Shown in pieces: positions 28,072 through 37,409 of a DNA stretch of 64,000 nt. Position numbers and translations under genes: made by a program. Position 1 is the first letter of the stretch. Each line of letters begins with the position of its first letter. The notes under the pieces are model-generated. The model was not told the origin of the DNA, ran no database searches, and was given only the letters and a program-made list of their open reading frames with translations. The stretch lies in assembly GCA_021203545.1 (NCBI GenBank), contig JAJQAZ010000005.1, positions 1-64,000 on the forward strand. The letters are read 5' to 3'. This stretch comes from Tannerellaceae bacterium. Its GTDB lineage: Bacteria > Bacteroidota > Bacteroidia > Bacteroidales > Tannerellaceae.

Positions 28072-28365
28072 ATGAAAGCTATATTCGTATCATTCAATCA
28101 GGCCTATTACGAAATGATTCTTACTTTGATGGATCGTAACAATATACGTGGGTTTACTTTCTGGGAACAGGTACAGGGTAGGGGAAGTAAAACCGGTGAA
28201 CCCCATTACGGAAGCCATGCATGGCCTACGCTGAATTCTGCGATGATCACTATGGTAGAAGATAAGCAGGTGGATCATTTTCTGGATTTGTTGAATAAAC
28301 TGGATAAACAGACAGAAGCATTGGGTTTACGTGCTTTTGTGTGGGATATTGAAAAGTCAATTTAA
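28072..28365 (+). CDS. PII-like protein linked to RND efflux, 97 aa
   Basis: A 97-residue cytoplasmic protein with the ferredoxin-like beta-alpha-beta pattern and T-loop style of PII/CutA-like proteins: a first strand MKAIFVSFN, a helix YYEMILTLMDRNNIRGF, a long glycine-rich loop (EQVQGRGSKTGEPHYGSHAW) and a second alpha-beta half ending AFVWDIE. It is not a GlnB orthologue: the uridylylation Tyr context is absent. It follows the RND pump on the same strand and precedes the STM3941-like gene by 5 nt. Role as a small-molecule sensor for the pump is inferred from position. Confidence 0.7.
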   Translation: MKAIFVSFNQAYYEMILTLMDRNNIRGFTFWEQVQGRGSKTGEPHYGSHAWPTLNSAMITMVEDKQVDHFLDLLNKLDKQTEALGLRAFVWDIEKSI

Positions 28366-28370
28366 CAACT

Positions 28371-28946
28371 ATGGAAAATACGCCGGTAACTACTTTTAAA
28401 TTAAGTAAAAAGAAAAAAACAGGACTCTATCTGACGGCTGTTAGTTGTGGGATAGCAGGGCTATTGCTTTTATGGCAGTCTCATTTCCTTATGTTTGGGA
28501 GTGGCCGTCTCTTTATATTATTGACAGGTATCGTGCTATCTGTAATTGCTATATTCGCAGTACTTGGATTGCGTTTTCTGGCAAAAGAGAAAGATGCGGC
28601 TATTTATATTTCGGATGAAGGGATTATGGATATTTCTACCGGAAATAGTATTGGAACTGTTTTATGGAAAGATGTCGAAAATATTAAGGTAATGGATGAT
28701 ATCAGTAACCTGAAACAAAAATACCTGGTATTGAGAATCCGGAACCCCAAGAAATATATTGACCGGGAGAGGAATGGCAGTAAAAGACGTTCGCTGGAAC
28801 TTCGTTTACAATATTATAATTCTCCTATTTGTATCTCTACACGTGCCCTTGATTGTTCTTTCGAAGAACTGCAAAAAGCCGTAGAAGAAAGATACAAAGC
28901 CTGGAAAGAAAACAATCAGGCCTGTCCGGACCCGGGATCGCATTGA
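28371..28946 (+). CDS. STM3941-like membrane protein
   Basis: A 191-residue protein with two membrane segments near residues 20-65 (TGLYLTAVSCGIAGLLLLWQ and RLFILLTGIVLSVIAIFAVL) and a C-terminal cytoplasmic domain containing GIMDISTGNSIGTVLWKDVE, which is the PH-like pattern of the STM3941 family of unknown function. It lies 5 nt after the PII-like gene. The C-terminal tail CPDPGSH comes from a repeat word shared with another gene end (see findings). Confidence 0.75.
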   Translation: MENTPVTTFKLSKKKKTGLYLTAVSCGIAGLLLLWQSHFLMFGSGRLFILLTGIVLSVIAIFAVLGLRFLAKEKDAAIYISDEGIMDISTGNSIGTVLWKDVENIKVMDDISNLKQKYLVLRIRNPKKYIDRERNGSKRRSLELRLQYYNSPICISTRALDCSFEELQKAVEERYKAWKENNQACPDPGSH

Positions 28947-28958
28947 CTATGAAATAGT

Positions 28959-28989
28959 TTTGTTGTTTAGAATAAAAACTGTATCTTTG
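28959..28989 (+). promoter_or_regulatory. Bacteroides-type promoter for rplY
   Basis: TTTG at 28959-28962 and TATCTTTG at 28982-28989, 19-nt spacer, an exact consensus match. The leader of about 75 nt before the ATG at 29073 contains small dyads (CATC-GTGT-GATG and TTAG-N8-CTAA) that could be regulatory; no known leader is claimed. Confidence 0.8.
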
Positions 28990-29072
28990 CACCGCTTTTT
29001 GACCCAGCATCGTGTGATGGGAAATTAGCAATAAGACTAATTTTGAGTAACACAAACAGAATTAAGAAACAA

Positions 29073-29735
29073 ATGAAAACTTTTCAATTACAAGGATCTC
29101 CAAGAGAGATCATCGGAAAAAAGGCTGTAAAGGCTATCCGTAACGAGGGTAAAATCCCTGCAGTATTGTATGGTAGTGAACCTGTGGCTTTGCCTTATGA
29201 AGGAACACTGAATGCTGGTGATAAATTAGTGGATTTAGGAAACGGTAAAGGTGTAATCGTAACAGATTTTGTTGTAACAAACGAAGCTGTTCGCGGATTA
29301 ATTTATACTCCTGAAGTATTTTTGGTAGAACTCTCTTTGGAAGGCAACAAAAAAGTGATGGCTATCGTAAAAGATATTCAGTTCCACCCGGTAACTGATA
29401 AAATCCTTCACATCGACTTCCAGGAAATTTTTGCTGATAAGGCAATTATTATCGAAGTACCAGTTAAACTTCAGGGACACTCTGAAGGTGTGAAAGCAGG
29501 GGGTAAATTAAGCCTTGAAATGAGAAAACTGAAAGTAAAAGCACTTTACAAAGATATACCTGAACAATTGCTTATTGACATTACTAACCTCGGATTAGGT
29601 AAAACTATTCAGGTGGGTGCATTGCAGTTCGACAATCTGGAGCTGGTTAATGCGAAGAATGCTGTTGTTGCTGCTGTTAAGCTTACACGTGCCGCTCGTG
29701 GTGCTGCCGCTGCCGCTGCTGCTGCAAAGAAATAA
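29073..29735 (+). CDS. rplY: 50S ribosomal protein L25/general stress protein Ctc
   Basis: A 220-residue long-form L25 (CTC/TL5 type) that binds 5S rRNA in the large subunit. The N-terminal L25 domain begins MKTFQLQGSPREIIGKKAVK and has GKIPAVLYGSE; the C-terminal TL5 domain includes LHIDFQEIFADKAIIIEVPV. The tail is an alanine-lysine run. I use ATG at 29073; the frame extends upstream only with TTG at 29043. It has its own consensus promoter and a terminator, and pth follows. Confidence 0.96.
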   Translation: MKTFQLQGSPREIIGKKAVKAIRNEGKIPAVLYGSEPVALPYEGTLNAGDKLVDLGNGKGVIVTDFVVTNEAVRGLIYTPEVFLVELSLEGNKKVMAIVKDIQFHPVTDKILHIDFQEIFADKAIIIEVPVKLQGHSEGVKAGGKLSLEMRKLKVKALYKDIPEQLLIDITNLGLGKTIQVGALQFDNLELVNAKNAVVAAVKLTRAARGAAAAAAAAKK

Positions 29736-29760
29736 GAATTCAGTTTAGAAAATATTTGGG

Positions 29761-29801
29761 AAAGGGAAGTGCGTTCTTACGGAATGTGTCTTCCCTTTTT
29801 C
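29761..29801 (+). terminator. intrinsic terminator after rplY
   Basis: AAAGGGAAG, a loop of about 20 nt, then CTTCCCTTTTTC. The arm pairs 9 bp and is followed by a T-run. It lies just upstream of pth, which may be read through or use another promoter. Confidence 0.75.
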
Positions 29802-29821
29802 TTTAATTGTCAATTGAAAAG

Positions 29822-30379
29822 ATGAAGTATCTGGTTGTTGGATTAGGAAATATTGGTTCCCAGTACTGGGGAACCCGTCATAACATCGGTTTTCGTGTTG
29901 TAAACGAATTATCTGAAAAGGGAGGAGCTCCTTTTTCGGAAGCCCGCTATGGTGCTGTAGCCAAACTTCGGGTAAAGAATTGCGAATTGATTCTTTTAAA
30001 ACCCAATACCTTTATGAATCTTAGTGGTTTGGCGGTACGGTATTGGTTACAAAAGGAAAATATACCTGTAGAGAATCTGTTAATTGTAGTAGATGAACTG
30101 GCTTTCCCGTTTGGAACATTGAAACTGAATCCGAAAGGAAACCATGGAGGGCATAATGGTTTAAGGAACATTCAGGAAACACTGGGAACCCAGGAGTACG
30201 CCCGGTTGCGGTTTGGAATAGGAAATCAGTTCCCCCGTGGTGGACAGGTGGATTATGTATTAAGCCCGTTTGATCCGGAAGAATTAACAGAACTTCCGAA
30301 ACTGGTAGAGAAGGCAGCTGAAATCGTAAAAAGTTTCTGCCTGGCAGGCATACAGATTACGATGAATCAGTATAACTAA
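29822..30379 (+). CDS. pth: peptidyl-tRNA hydrolase
   Basis: A 185-residue cytoplasmic enzyme that recycles tRNA from drop-off peptidyl-tRNA. All key motifs are present: [11 protein letters not shown], catalytic His in [15 protein letters not shown], the Asp in [10 protein letters not shown] and [10 protein letters not shown] start at ATG 29822 ([10 protein letters not shown]); the longer frame from TTG 29807 overlaps a repeat word. Its stop lies inside the start of the CCCC/GGGG inverted repeat 30371-30553. Confidence 0.96.
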   Translation: MKYLVVGLGNIGSQYWGTRHNIGFRVVNELSEKGGAPFSEARYGAVAKLRVKNCELILLKPNTFMNLSGLAVRYWLQKENIPVENLLIVVDELAFPFGTLKLNPKGNHGGHNGLRNIQETLGTQEYARLRFGIGNQFPRGGQVDYVLSPFDPEELTELPKLVEKAAEIVKSFCLAGIQITMNQYN

Positions 30380-30553
30380 AACCCCTCAACCCCCTAAGGG
30401 GGGGGCGGGGATAATGTTTTTGAAGCTTTCTGTTCTTTCCTCTTTACGGAGTTTTTCAGAATAGAGATAGAGTTTTAATAAGAAAAGTATAGAGTATAAA
30501 ACAAATAGTATAAAATAAAAAGGATTCAACCCCCCCCTTTAGGGGGGTTGGGG
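30371..30553. repeat. intergenic inverted repeat with CCCC/GGGG arms
   Basis: Left arm about 30377-30408 (CCCCTCAACCCCCTAAGGGG) and right arm about 30525-30553 (CCCCCTTTAGGGGGGTTGGG) are reverse complements, each itself a small hairpin. It fills the pth-hslR gap. A related word, CACCTCCCCTTTGGGGAGG, lies at 52890-52908. Confidence 0.85.
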
Positions 30554-30556
30554 GTT

Positions 30557-30981
30557 ATGGAAGAAGTAAGAATAGATAAATGGATGTGGGCAACCCGTAT
30601 ATTTAAAACCCGGACGATTGCCTCGGACGCATGTAAAAAGAACCGGGTTATGATTGGTGGGGTAAATGTTAAACCTTCCCGCATGATTAAAGTTGGAGAT
30701 ATTATACAGGTGCGGAACTGCCTGTTACTTATTCTTTTAAAGTTCTGGCTGTGACAGAAAGAAGAATGGGTGCCAAACTGGTACCCGAATACCTGGAAAA
30801 TGTGACTACTCCCGACCAGTACGAACTATTGGAAATGAATAAAATTTCCGGCTTTGTAGATCGTGCCAAAGGAATGGGGCGGCCCACTAAAAAAGACCGC
30901 CGGGAAATCGAAGGTTTCACCGAACCGGAGTTCAATTCAGACTTTGATTTCGACTTCGATTTTGATTCGGACGATGAATAA
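30557..30981 (+). pseudogene. S4-domain RNA-binding protein (HslR-like), frameshifted
   Basis: An S4-domain ribosome-associated heat-shock-like protein. The first frame has IDKWMWATRIFKTRTIASDA, KNRVMIGGVNVKPSRMIKVG and stops at 30754; the second frame has PVTYSFKVLAVTERRMGAKL and an acidic tail of repeated DFDFD. One missing A after CGGAA at 30716-30717 restores VRKLPVTYSF and a 141-residue protein (425 nt plus one is divisible by three). As written the S4 fold is cut before its last strand. A homopolymer sequence error is a strong alternative because this family is normally maintained. Confidence 0.85.
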
Positions 30982-31076
30982 AAAGGAAGGAATAATAAAT
31001 AAATAGTTTCCCGCGAAGGCGGCAACTATTTAGTGTACTTTGTTTGTTAAATCTAATAGTATAAATAAAAAAGTAT

Positions 31077-32480
31077 ATGAGTCAAATGATGATCCGTCTG
31101 TTCGTTTGTATGATGGCGGTTACCACAATGAATGCTTCTGGTATGGGAGAAGAAAGGATACTTACCTTTCCAAACGGAAAAACTATTAAGTACCGGGCGT
31201 ATGAAACTATTTATTACGTCTCGAATGTTGTAGATTCCACTTATCAGTACCTCAATTATTATGTACCGGAATCAGCCTATGAGAATAGAAATGTACCTGT
31301 TTTCCTGAAAACAAATGTAGGAGGATATATGGCTGCCAAAGCTGCGGCCCCTTCTCCAACCGATGCCACAGGACGTGCTTTGCAGGAAGGTTATGTTGTA
31401 GTTATACCCGGAGCACGGGGATCGAATGCTACCGTTCTCCAACCTGACGGGGCAACTGTTTATACAGGGCGGGCTCCTGCCGGGCTGGTCGACTTAAAAG
31501 CCGCTATCCGTTATTTGCGCAGTAACGATGCATCAATTCCGGGTGATAAAGAACGGATTATTACGGACGGAACCAGTGCAGGTGGAGCCATGTCTTCACT
31601 ACTGGGTGCAACAGGAAATCATCCGGCTTATGAATCCTATATGCAGGAATTGGGAGCCGATGCCGGCCGGGATGATATTTTTGCTGCTGTATGTTTTTGT
31701 CCGATAACCGATCTGGAACATGCGGATATGGCGTACGAATGGTTATACAAAGGTACAAATGCCGGTGTACGCGGGCTATCAACCGAACAGATTGCTGTAT
31801 CGGAAGAATTGGCTGCTCTCTATCCTGCGTATCTGAATAGTCTGGAATTAAAAACACCTGACGGAACTGTTTTGACAGATGTCAACTACCGGGATTATTT
31901 AAAAACTTTCCTGATAAAGTCAGCACAGAAAGCACATGATGCGGGTGCGGATATCCCGGCAGAAACCGGAATTGTACTGAATCAGGGTAGGAGAGGTTCT
32001 ACCGGAGAGTTTGTAATAGATGTAGACCTGGATACTTATCTTGAATATGTAGTGAAAAGACAACAACTAAAAGCGCCTCCGGCTTTTGATCCGTTAAATG
32101 TTTTAGAAAATAAAGCTTCACCGGAGAATAGTGTATTTGGTGACCACACAGGGAATGCCGTTAATTTCACCGGTTTTAGTTTGCAGAAAGCAACTAATAA
32201 TCCTTCTGCTGTTATGGATACGGAATTAAAAGACCGGGTGTGGTTGATGAATCCCATGAATTTTATCGGAGACGGAATAAGCCGTACTGCTCAAAACTGG
32301 TATATCCGCCACGGAGCAGCCGATAGGGATACCGGATTTCAGATACCGGTAAACCTGGCAACTAAACTGATAAATCATCATTACAACGTTAATTTTGATC
32401 TCGTATGGAACCGTGGCCATACAGGTGATTATGGTCTCGACGAACTATTTGCCTGGATTAAAGAAATAACAACGAACTGA
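31077..32480 (+). CDS. secreted alpha/beta hydrolase, tannase/esterase-like
   Basis: A 467-residue exported serine hydrolase. A weak signal peptide is seen (MMIRLFVCMMAVTTMNASG). The nucleophile elbow is GTSAGGAMSS and the preceding region (GYVVVIPGARGSNATV) matches the oxyanion part of carboxylesterase/subtype-B tannase-like hydrolases. The likely catalytic His is in WNRGHTGDYG near the end, with an Asp in between. Such enzymes remove acyl or aryl esters from plant or glycan substrates; the exact substrate is not visible. It is followed by a bidirectional terminator shared with guaA. Confidence 0.75.
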   Translation: MSQMMIRLFVCMMAVTTMNASGMGEERILTFPNGKTIKYRAYETIYYVSNVVDSTYQYLNYYVPESAYENRNVPVFLKTNVGGYMAAKAAAPSPTDATGRALQEGYVVVIPGARGSNATVLQPDGATVYTGRAPAGLVDLKAAIRYLRSNDASIPGDKERIITDGTSAGGAMSSLLGATGNHPAYESYMQELGADAGRDDIFAAVCFCPITDLEHADMAYEWLYKGTNAGVRGLSTEQIAVSEELAALYPAYLNSLELKTPDGTVLTDVNYRDYLKTFLIKSAQKAHDAGADIPAETGIVLNQGRRGSTGEFVIDVDLDTYLEYVVKRQQLKAPPAFDPLNVLENKASPENSVFGDHTGNAVNFTGFSLQKATNNPSAVMDTELKDRVWLMNPMNFIGDGISRTAQNWYIRHGAADRDTGFQIPVNLATKLINHHYNVNFDLVWNRGHTGDYGLDELFAWIKEITTN

Positions 32481-32509
32481 TAGTTTTTATTATGCAAAAA
32501 GAAATGAAA

Positions 32510-32540
32510 AAGGCTGTTCTACATAAAGTAAAACAGCCTT
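32510..32540. terminator. bidirectional intrinsic terminator
   Basis: AAGGCTGTT, loop, AACAGCCTT with A-run on one side and T-run on the other. It lies between the convergent hydrolase (plus) and guaA (minus) genes and can serve both. Confidence 0.85.
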
Positions 32541-32567
32541 TTGTCTTATAAAAATATTTTTATATTC

Positions 32568-34088
32568 TCACTCCCATTCTATAGTCGCAGGGGGTTTAGA
32601 ACTGATATCGTACACTACGCGGTTCACACCTTTTACCTTGTTGATAATATCGTTAGATACCTTAGCCAGGAAATCGTATGGCAAATGTGCCCAGTCGGCA
32701 GTCATTGCATCTGTTGATGTTACCGCCCGCAGAGCGATCGTGTTTTCGTAAGTACGTTCATCACCCATTACACCAACCGAACGGATCGGTAAAAGAATGG
32801 CTCCTGCCTGCCAGATTTGATCGTACAGACCCCATTCACGCATCAGGCTCATATAAATATCGTCAGCCTCTTGCAGGATCGCTACTTTTTCCGGGGTAAT
32901 ATCTCCCAGGATACGGATACCCAGTCCGGGACCGGGGAAGGGATGATGTTTGATCAGGTGAGGCATCATACCCAGTTTGGTACCTACCCGGCGAACTTCA
33001 TCTTTGAACAACAGACGTAACGGCTCAACCAGTTTCAGATGCATTTTTTCAGGTAATCCACCCACATTATGGTGACTCTTGATCACTGTTCCGGTAATAG
33101 AAAGCGATTCAATTACGTCCGGATAAATCGTACCCTGTCCTAACCACTTAATATCGGTTAGCTTATGAGCCTCTTCATCAAATACATCAATGAATCCTTT
33201 ACCGATAATCTTGCGTTTGGTTTCCGGATCAGTAACACCGGCCAGTTCGCTGTAGAATTTATCTTTTGCATTTACACCGATTACGTTTAGGCCAAGATGC
33301 TCGTAATCTTTCAATACATTCTCGAATTCGTTTTTACGTAATAATCCGTGGTCTACAAAAATACAGGTAAGATTTTTACCGATTGCTTTGTTCAGCAGAA
33401 CTGCTGTAACAGAAGAATCCACACCGCCTGATAGAGCCAGAATTACTTTATCGTCCTGTAGTTGCTCTTTCAGTTCGGCCACTGTTGATTCAATGAAAGA
33501 AGCCGGGGTCCAGTCTCTTGCACAACCGCAAATTGTCAGGAAGTTATCCAGTAACTGGGTTCCGTCTTTTGTATGATATACTTCCGGATGGAACTGTACA
33601 CCCCAGGTAGGTTCTCCTGAAATTTTATAGGCTCCGGCCTTCACATCTTCCGTGCTTGCAATAATACGAAACTCTTCAGGTAGTACGGTAATCGTATCTC
33701 CGTGAGACATCCACACCTGCGATCCGGTAGGGATATCCTTCAGCAGTTCATCATCACTATTAATATAGGTGAGGTGGGCTCTTCCGTATTCCCGCGAATC
33801 GGCTGATTCTACCTTCCCGTTAGAAGAGTAAGCCAGGAACTGAGCTCCATAACAGATACCTAATACCGGATATTTTTTACGGATATTACTTAAATCCGCT
33901 TTAAAAGCATTTGCGTCGTTTACCGAATAAGGACTACCCGAAAGGATAACACCTTTCACTGTTTTGTCGTCAAAAGGAAATTTGTTGTAAGGAATGATTT
34001 CGCAATACGTATTTAACTCTCTTACTCTCCGTCCAATAAGTTGAGTCGTTTGTGAACCGAAATCAAGAATAATAATTTTTTCGTGCAT
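32568..34088 (-). CDS. guaA: GMP synthase (glutamine-hydrolysing)
   Basis: A 506-residue cytoplasmic enzyme that converts XMP to GMP with glutamine and ATP. The N-terminal class I amidotransferase has catalytic Cys in [10 protein letters not shown] and His/Glu in [10 protein letters not shown]. The ATP-pyrophosphatase has the P-loop [12 protein letters not shown]. The dimerisation domain has [10 protein letters not shown] and the end PPATIEWE. Start [20 protein letters not shown] is the usual one. The upstream region holds a long AATTGACAATT inverted repeat. Confidence 0.98.
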   Translation of the reverse strand: MHEKIIILDFGSQTTQLIGRRVRELNTYCEIIPYNKFPFDDKTVKGVILSGSPYSVNDANAFKADLSNIRKKYPVLGICYGAQFLAYSSNGKVESADSREYGRAHLTYINSDDELLKDIPTGSQVWMSHGDTITVLPEEFRIIASTEDVKAGAYKISGEPTWGVQFHPEVYHTKDGTQLLDNFLTICGCARDWTPASFIESTVAELKEQLQDDKVILALSGGVDSSVTAVLLNKAIGKNLTCIFVDHGLLRKNEFENVLKDYEHLGLNVIGVNAKDKFYSELAGVTDPETKRKIIGKGFIDVFDEEAHKLTDIKWLGQGTIYPDVIESLSITGTVIKSHHNVGGLPEKMHLKLVEPLRLLFKDEVRRVGTKLGMMPHLIKHHPFPGPGLGIRILGDITPEKVAILQEADDIYMSLMREWGLYDQIWQAGAILLPIRSVGVMGDERTYENTIALRAVTSTDAMTADWAHLPYDFLAKVSNDIINKVKGVNRVVYDISSKPPATIEWE

Positions 34089-34130
34089 GCCTTGTATTTG
34101 TTTATTTCAGTGGTGCAAAAATAGCTATTT

Positions 34131-34285
34131 CAATTGACAATTGACAATTGACAGTTGACAATTATTCTGAATAAAAATAAACTTATTCCTAATCCTAAAC
34201 CCGGAAATCGGTTATATAACCCTGTTTTGTAACTTATTTTATAATTTTTAATTGTCAATTGTCAGTTGTCAATTGTCAATTGTCC
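34131..34285. repeat. inverted repeat of AATTGACAATTG words
   Basis: Left block 34131-34161 is a direct repeat of 10-mers (CAATTGACAATTGACAATTG and so on) and right block 34249-34285 is its complement (AATTGTCAATTGTCAGTTGT). They sit between the divergent guaA and coiled-coil genes. The same word occurs in frame inside the AddB-like gene. Confidence 0.85.
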
Positions 34286-34325
34286 TTTTATTGTCTATTT
34301 TTGCAATATATTTTAAGATGATGAT

Positions 34326-35231
34326 ATGAGTCTGGAAAATAAAGAAAACAAAGAAATAAATAAACTCTCTCTACTTATCGTTGCAATAATTGTATTGGTG
34401 TTGGTAATTGCCGGAGCCGGGTACTATATATTCCGCCAGAAGAAGCAGATTGAGGATATGGCTGTTGCTGCCGAGTTGGATAAAGAATTCCTTGAAGATG
34501 AATTAAGCCAGCTATCCCTGCAATACGAAGGATATAAATTTACGGTAAGTAACGATTCGCTTCTGACCCTGCTGACAAAAGAGCAAATGAATGTACAACG
34601 TTTGCAGGAAGAATTGCGTACTGTAAAAACCACCAACACCCAGCGGATCAACGAACTTAAAAAGGAGTTGGAAACATTACGCAAAGTTATGCGGGGATAT
34701 GTAGTACAGATAGATTCGCTGGATCGCATGAATAAACAACTTGCATTGGAAAAGCAACAAGCCGAAGACCGCGCGCGGCGGGCAACAGCCACAGCTCAAC
34801 AATATCAGCAACGAACCGAACAACTGACCGAAATAGTAGAACAGGCCAGCCAGCTGGATGCAAACAATATACAGATTAAGTCCCTGAATGCCCGTGGTAA
34901 AGAGGTAAAAAAGATCAGACAGATGGACCAGTTCCAGATTACCTTCAATCTGGCAAAGAATAATACCGCCCCTGTTGGGGAAAAATTAATTTACATCCGG
35001 ATCATGAAACCGGATGATGATATATTGGTTAAAAGCCGGGGCGATTTATTTTCTTTCGAAGGGAAAGATATTAACTATTCGATCAAAAAACTGGTGGAGT
35101 ACGATGGCGAAGAACTTTCGGTTGTTATGTACTGGGATATTGAAGAATATTTATCACCGGGCACTTACCGGGTAGATATTTTTGCAGATAATAACCGGAT
35201 TGGGCGAAAAACATTTACTTTAGATAAATAA
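34326..35231 (+). CDS. coiled-coil membrane-anchored protein, 301 aa
   Basis: I do not recognise a named family. One N-terminal membrane segment (LLIVAIIVLVLVIAGAGYYI, residues about 16-36) is followed by a long coiled coil with repeated ELK/EQ heptads up to residue about 180 and a C-terminal beta-rich domain (KLIYIRIMKPDDDILVKSRG, then YRVDIFADNNRIGRKTFTLD). The layout suggests a bitopic envelope protein with its globular part in the periplasm. It lies 4 nt before the Crp-like gene, so the two are probably cotranscribed. Confidence 0.8.
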   Translation: MSLENKENKEINKLSLLIVAIIVLVLVIAGAGYYIFRQKKQIEDMAVAAELDKEFLEDELSQLSLQYEGYKFTVSNDSLLTLLTKEQMNVQRLQEELRTVKTTNTQRINELKKELETLRKVMRGYVVQIDSLDRMNKQLALEKQQAEDRARRATATAQQYQQRTEQLTEIVEQASQLDANNIQIKSLNARGKEVKKIRQMDQFQITFNLAKNNTAPVGEKLIYIRIMKPDDDILVKSRGDLFSFEGKDINYSIKKLVEYDGEELSVVMYWDIEEYLSPGTYRVDIFADNNRIGRKTFTLDK

Positions 35232-35235
35232 TCAT

Positions 35236-35847
35236 ATGATAGAAGCAGCAGGTAGTTTTGACAAATTATTAGCAGATATACCTGATGCGCTTACCAGTGA
35301 AGAGTCTTTTCTTCACGAAATCAAAGCAAACACCACCCTTGTACACGTAAAGAAAGGAGACTATCTGCTCCGTACAGGCGAATTATGCCTGCACGCCTGG
35401 TTTATAAACAAAGGACTTTATATAAATCTATATATTAATGACAAAGGGAACGAGATTGTTACCGGTTTCTCTTCGGATGTTTATTATCCCTTTCTGTCTG
35501 CAATCGGTTATTTTACCCAAACTCCGTCTGATTTTGAGATCAAAGCGCTCGAAGACGGGGAATTACTCTGCTTTCCCCGTTGTTTTATAGAAGATTTATC
35601 TTTGCGGTATCCTCTGTTTGCCCGTTATTACCAGAATGCAATGATGACCATTATTGCCAAGCATTATGCACTTTTTACCATATGGCAATCTTCTACTACC
35701 GAAGAATTTATAACCCATTTATATGAAAAATACGCCTGGATGGTAAGCCGTATCCCTGATAAATACATCGCCTGTTATATGGGTATCAGCAACGAGTGGT
35801 ATTGCAAGCTGAAGAAACGCCTTTATAAAACAGAAAAATTGAATTAA
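35236..35847 (+). CDS. Crp/Fnr-like cyclic-nucleotide-binding regulator
   Basis: A 203-residue regulator with an N-terminal double-stranded beta-helix sensor (KKGDYLLRTGELCLHAWFIN) and a C-terminal HTH-like end (YEKYAWMVSRIPDKYIACYM, then GISNEWYCKLKKRL). Bacteroidota regulators of this type carry a short degenerate HTH and their ligand is unknown. It sits directly upstream of the export operon at 36027-40858 (179 nt gap), so it may regulate that operon. Confidence 0.85.
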   Translation: MIEAAGSFDKLLADIPDALTSEESFLHEIKANTTLVHVKKGDYLLRTGELCLHAWFINKGLYINLYINDKGNEIVTGFSSDVYYPFLSAIGYFTQTPSDFEIKALEDGELLCFPRCFIEDLSLRYPLFARYYQNAMMTIIAKHYALFTIWQSSTTEEFITHLYEKYAWMVSRIPDKYIACYMGISNEWYCKLKKRLYKTEKLN

Positions 35848-36026
35848 TTCAATTTCCGTATATAATAATAACCTCTAATTTTGCGTTAATTTAAAAGAGG
35901 GTATAAAACGGTCTATATAACCGGAAAAACAAACACTCTTTCTTTGTTGTTTCTTTTTAATAAAAGGAATATTTATATTTACATGTTTTATTTGGTAAGG
36001 TTTTCTGATTGTAAAAAATAAGAAAC

Positions 36027-37388
36027 ATGAAACATATTATTATACTTGTAGCACTTTTCGTATTAATGCCGGTAGCCTATTCCCAACAAATTCTTACGCT
36101 GGAAGAATGCCGCGATATGGCTGTACTGAATAATAAAGAATTACAGATAACAGCTACAAAAATCAAAGGAGCGGAGTATCAGCGAAAAGAGGCTTTTACC
36201 AATTATTTCCCCCAGATTTCAGCAACGGGAGCCTATTTATGATTAGATACGGAGTTGCAGTTACTCGATTTTGATAAATTGGGTTCAATAGGTTCTACCT
36301 CTATCAGCTCGCTCGTTCCTCAAAGTATAAAAGATTTCCTTACATTAGATATAAACGACATATGGCTGGGAAGTGTCCGGCTGGTTCAACCTGTATTTGC
36401 CGGCGGTAAAATCGTAACATATAACCAGATTGCCAAATATGCGGAAGAGTTAGCCCGCTCTATGGATAACCTGACATTACAAAATGTAATATACCTGACC
36501 GATCAAACCTACTGGTAGGTAGTATCCATCGCAAATAAAAAAGAACTGGCAGATGCCTATGTCGAATTACTGGAAAAGATGAACCGGGATGTACAGGTAA
36601 TGCTTGAGGAGGGAGTAGCGACACAAGCCGACGCACTTTCAGTAAGGGTAAAACTGAACGAAGCGAAAGTGGCGCAGACCAAAGCTGAGAATGGTTTGGC
36701 ACTCTCGCGTATGCTACTTGCTAAAATTATAGGTGTGCCATTGGATAGTAATATACATCTGGCCGACGAACAGGTAGAAAATGTTCCTATCTCTTTACAA
36801 CCGGCCCGTGCCAATGTGGAGGAGGCCTGGGCAAACCGGCAGGAGATACGCAGCCTTGAACTGGCTACTCAGATATATAAAAAGAGAGAACGCTTAGTGT
36901 TGGCTGATATGTTGCCTACGGTAGGAGTTACAGGAGGATATACAGCATATAAAGTAGGAGGGCTTATGCATGATTTTTCGAAAGGATTTAATGCCGGAGT
37001 ACTTGTTAGTGTACCGATATCCGGATGGTGGGGCGGTACTTATAAGAAGAATGCGGCTCGTGCAGAAACACATATTAAAAAATTGGAACTGCTGGATGCT
37101 AAAGAATTGATCGAATTGGAAGTAAATGAATCAGTTTATAAAGTAAACGAAGCCAATAAAAAATTAATTGCAGCCCGGAGCAATATGGAAAGTGCAGATG
37201 AGAATCTGCAATATGCTCAATATGGGTTTGAAGAAGGAGTCATTGCCCCGCTTGTATTAATGGAAGCACAAACAGCCTGGGTATCTGCAAAGTCAGAACT
37301 GATAGATTCACAAATCGAAGTGAAACTCACAGATGTATATCTGACCAAAGCATTGGGAAAACTTACACCGGATGAAATACAGGATTAA
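36027..37388 (+). pseudogene. TolC family protein with two in-frame stops
   Basis: A 453-residue TolC-type outer-membrane channel frame, read without a frameshift from signal peptide (MKHIIILVALFVLMPVAYSQ) to the end (LGKLTPDEIQD), but broken by TGA at codon 72 (36240-36242) and TAG at codon 164 (36516-36518). Residues around both stops follow family pattern (ISATGAYL before the first; QTYW before the second, where the paralogue at 62521-63918 has EAYWTAV). No other damage is visible. Restart sites after the second stop exist (ATG at 36579), which would make only the C-terminal part. Confidence 0.88.
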
Positions 37389-37409
37389 ATAATAAAACGA
37401 TATAATAAG

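Noticed and set aside
28990-29072. Known ribosomal-protein leader before rplY
   Set aside because: Only weak small dyads are visible and no known leader structure could be matched by eye.
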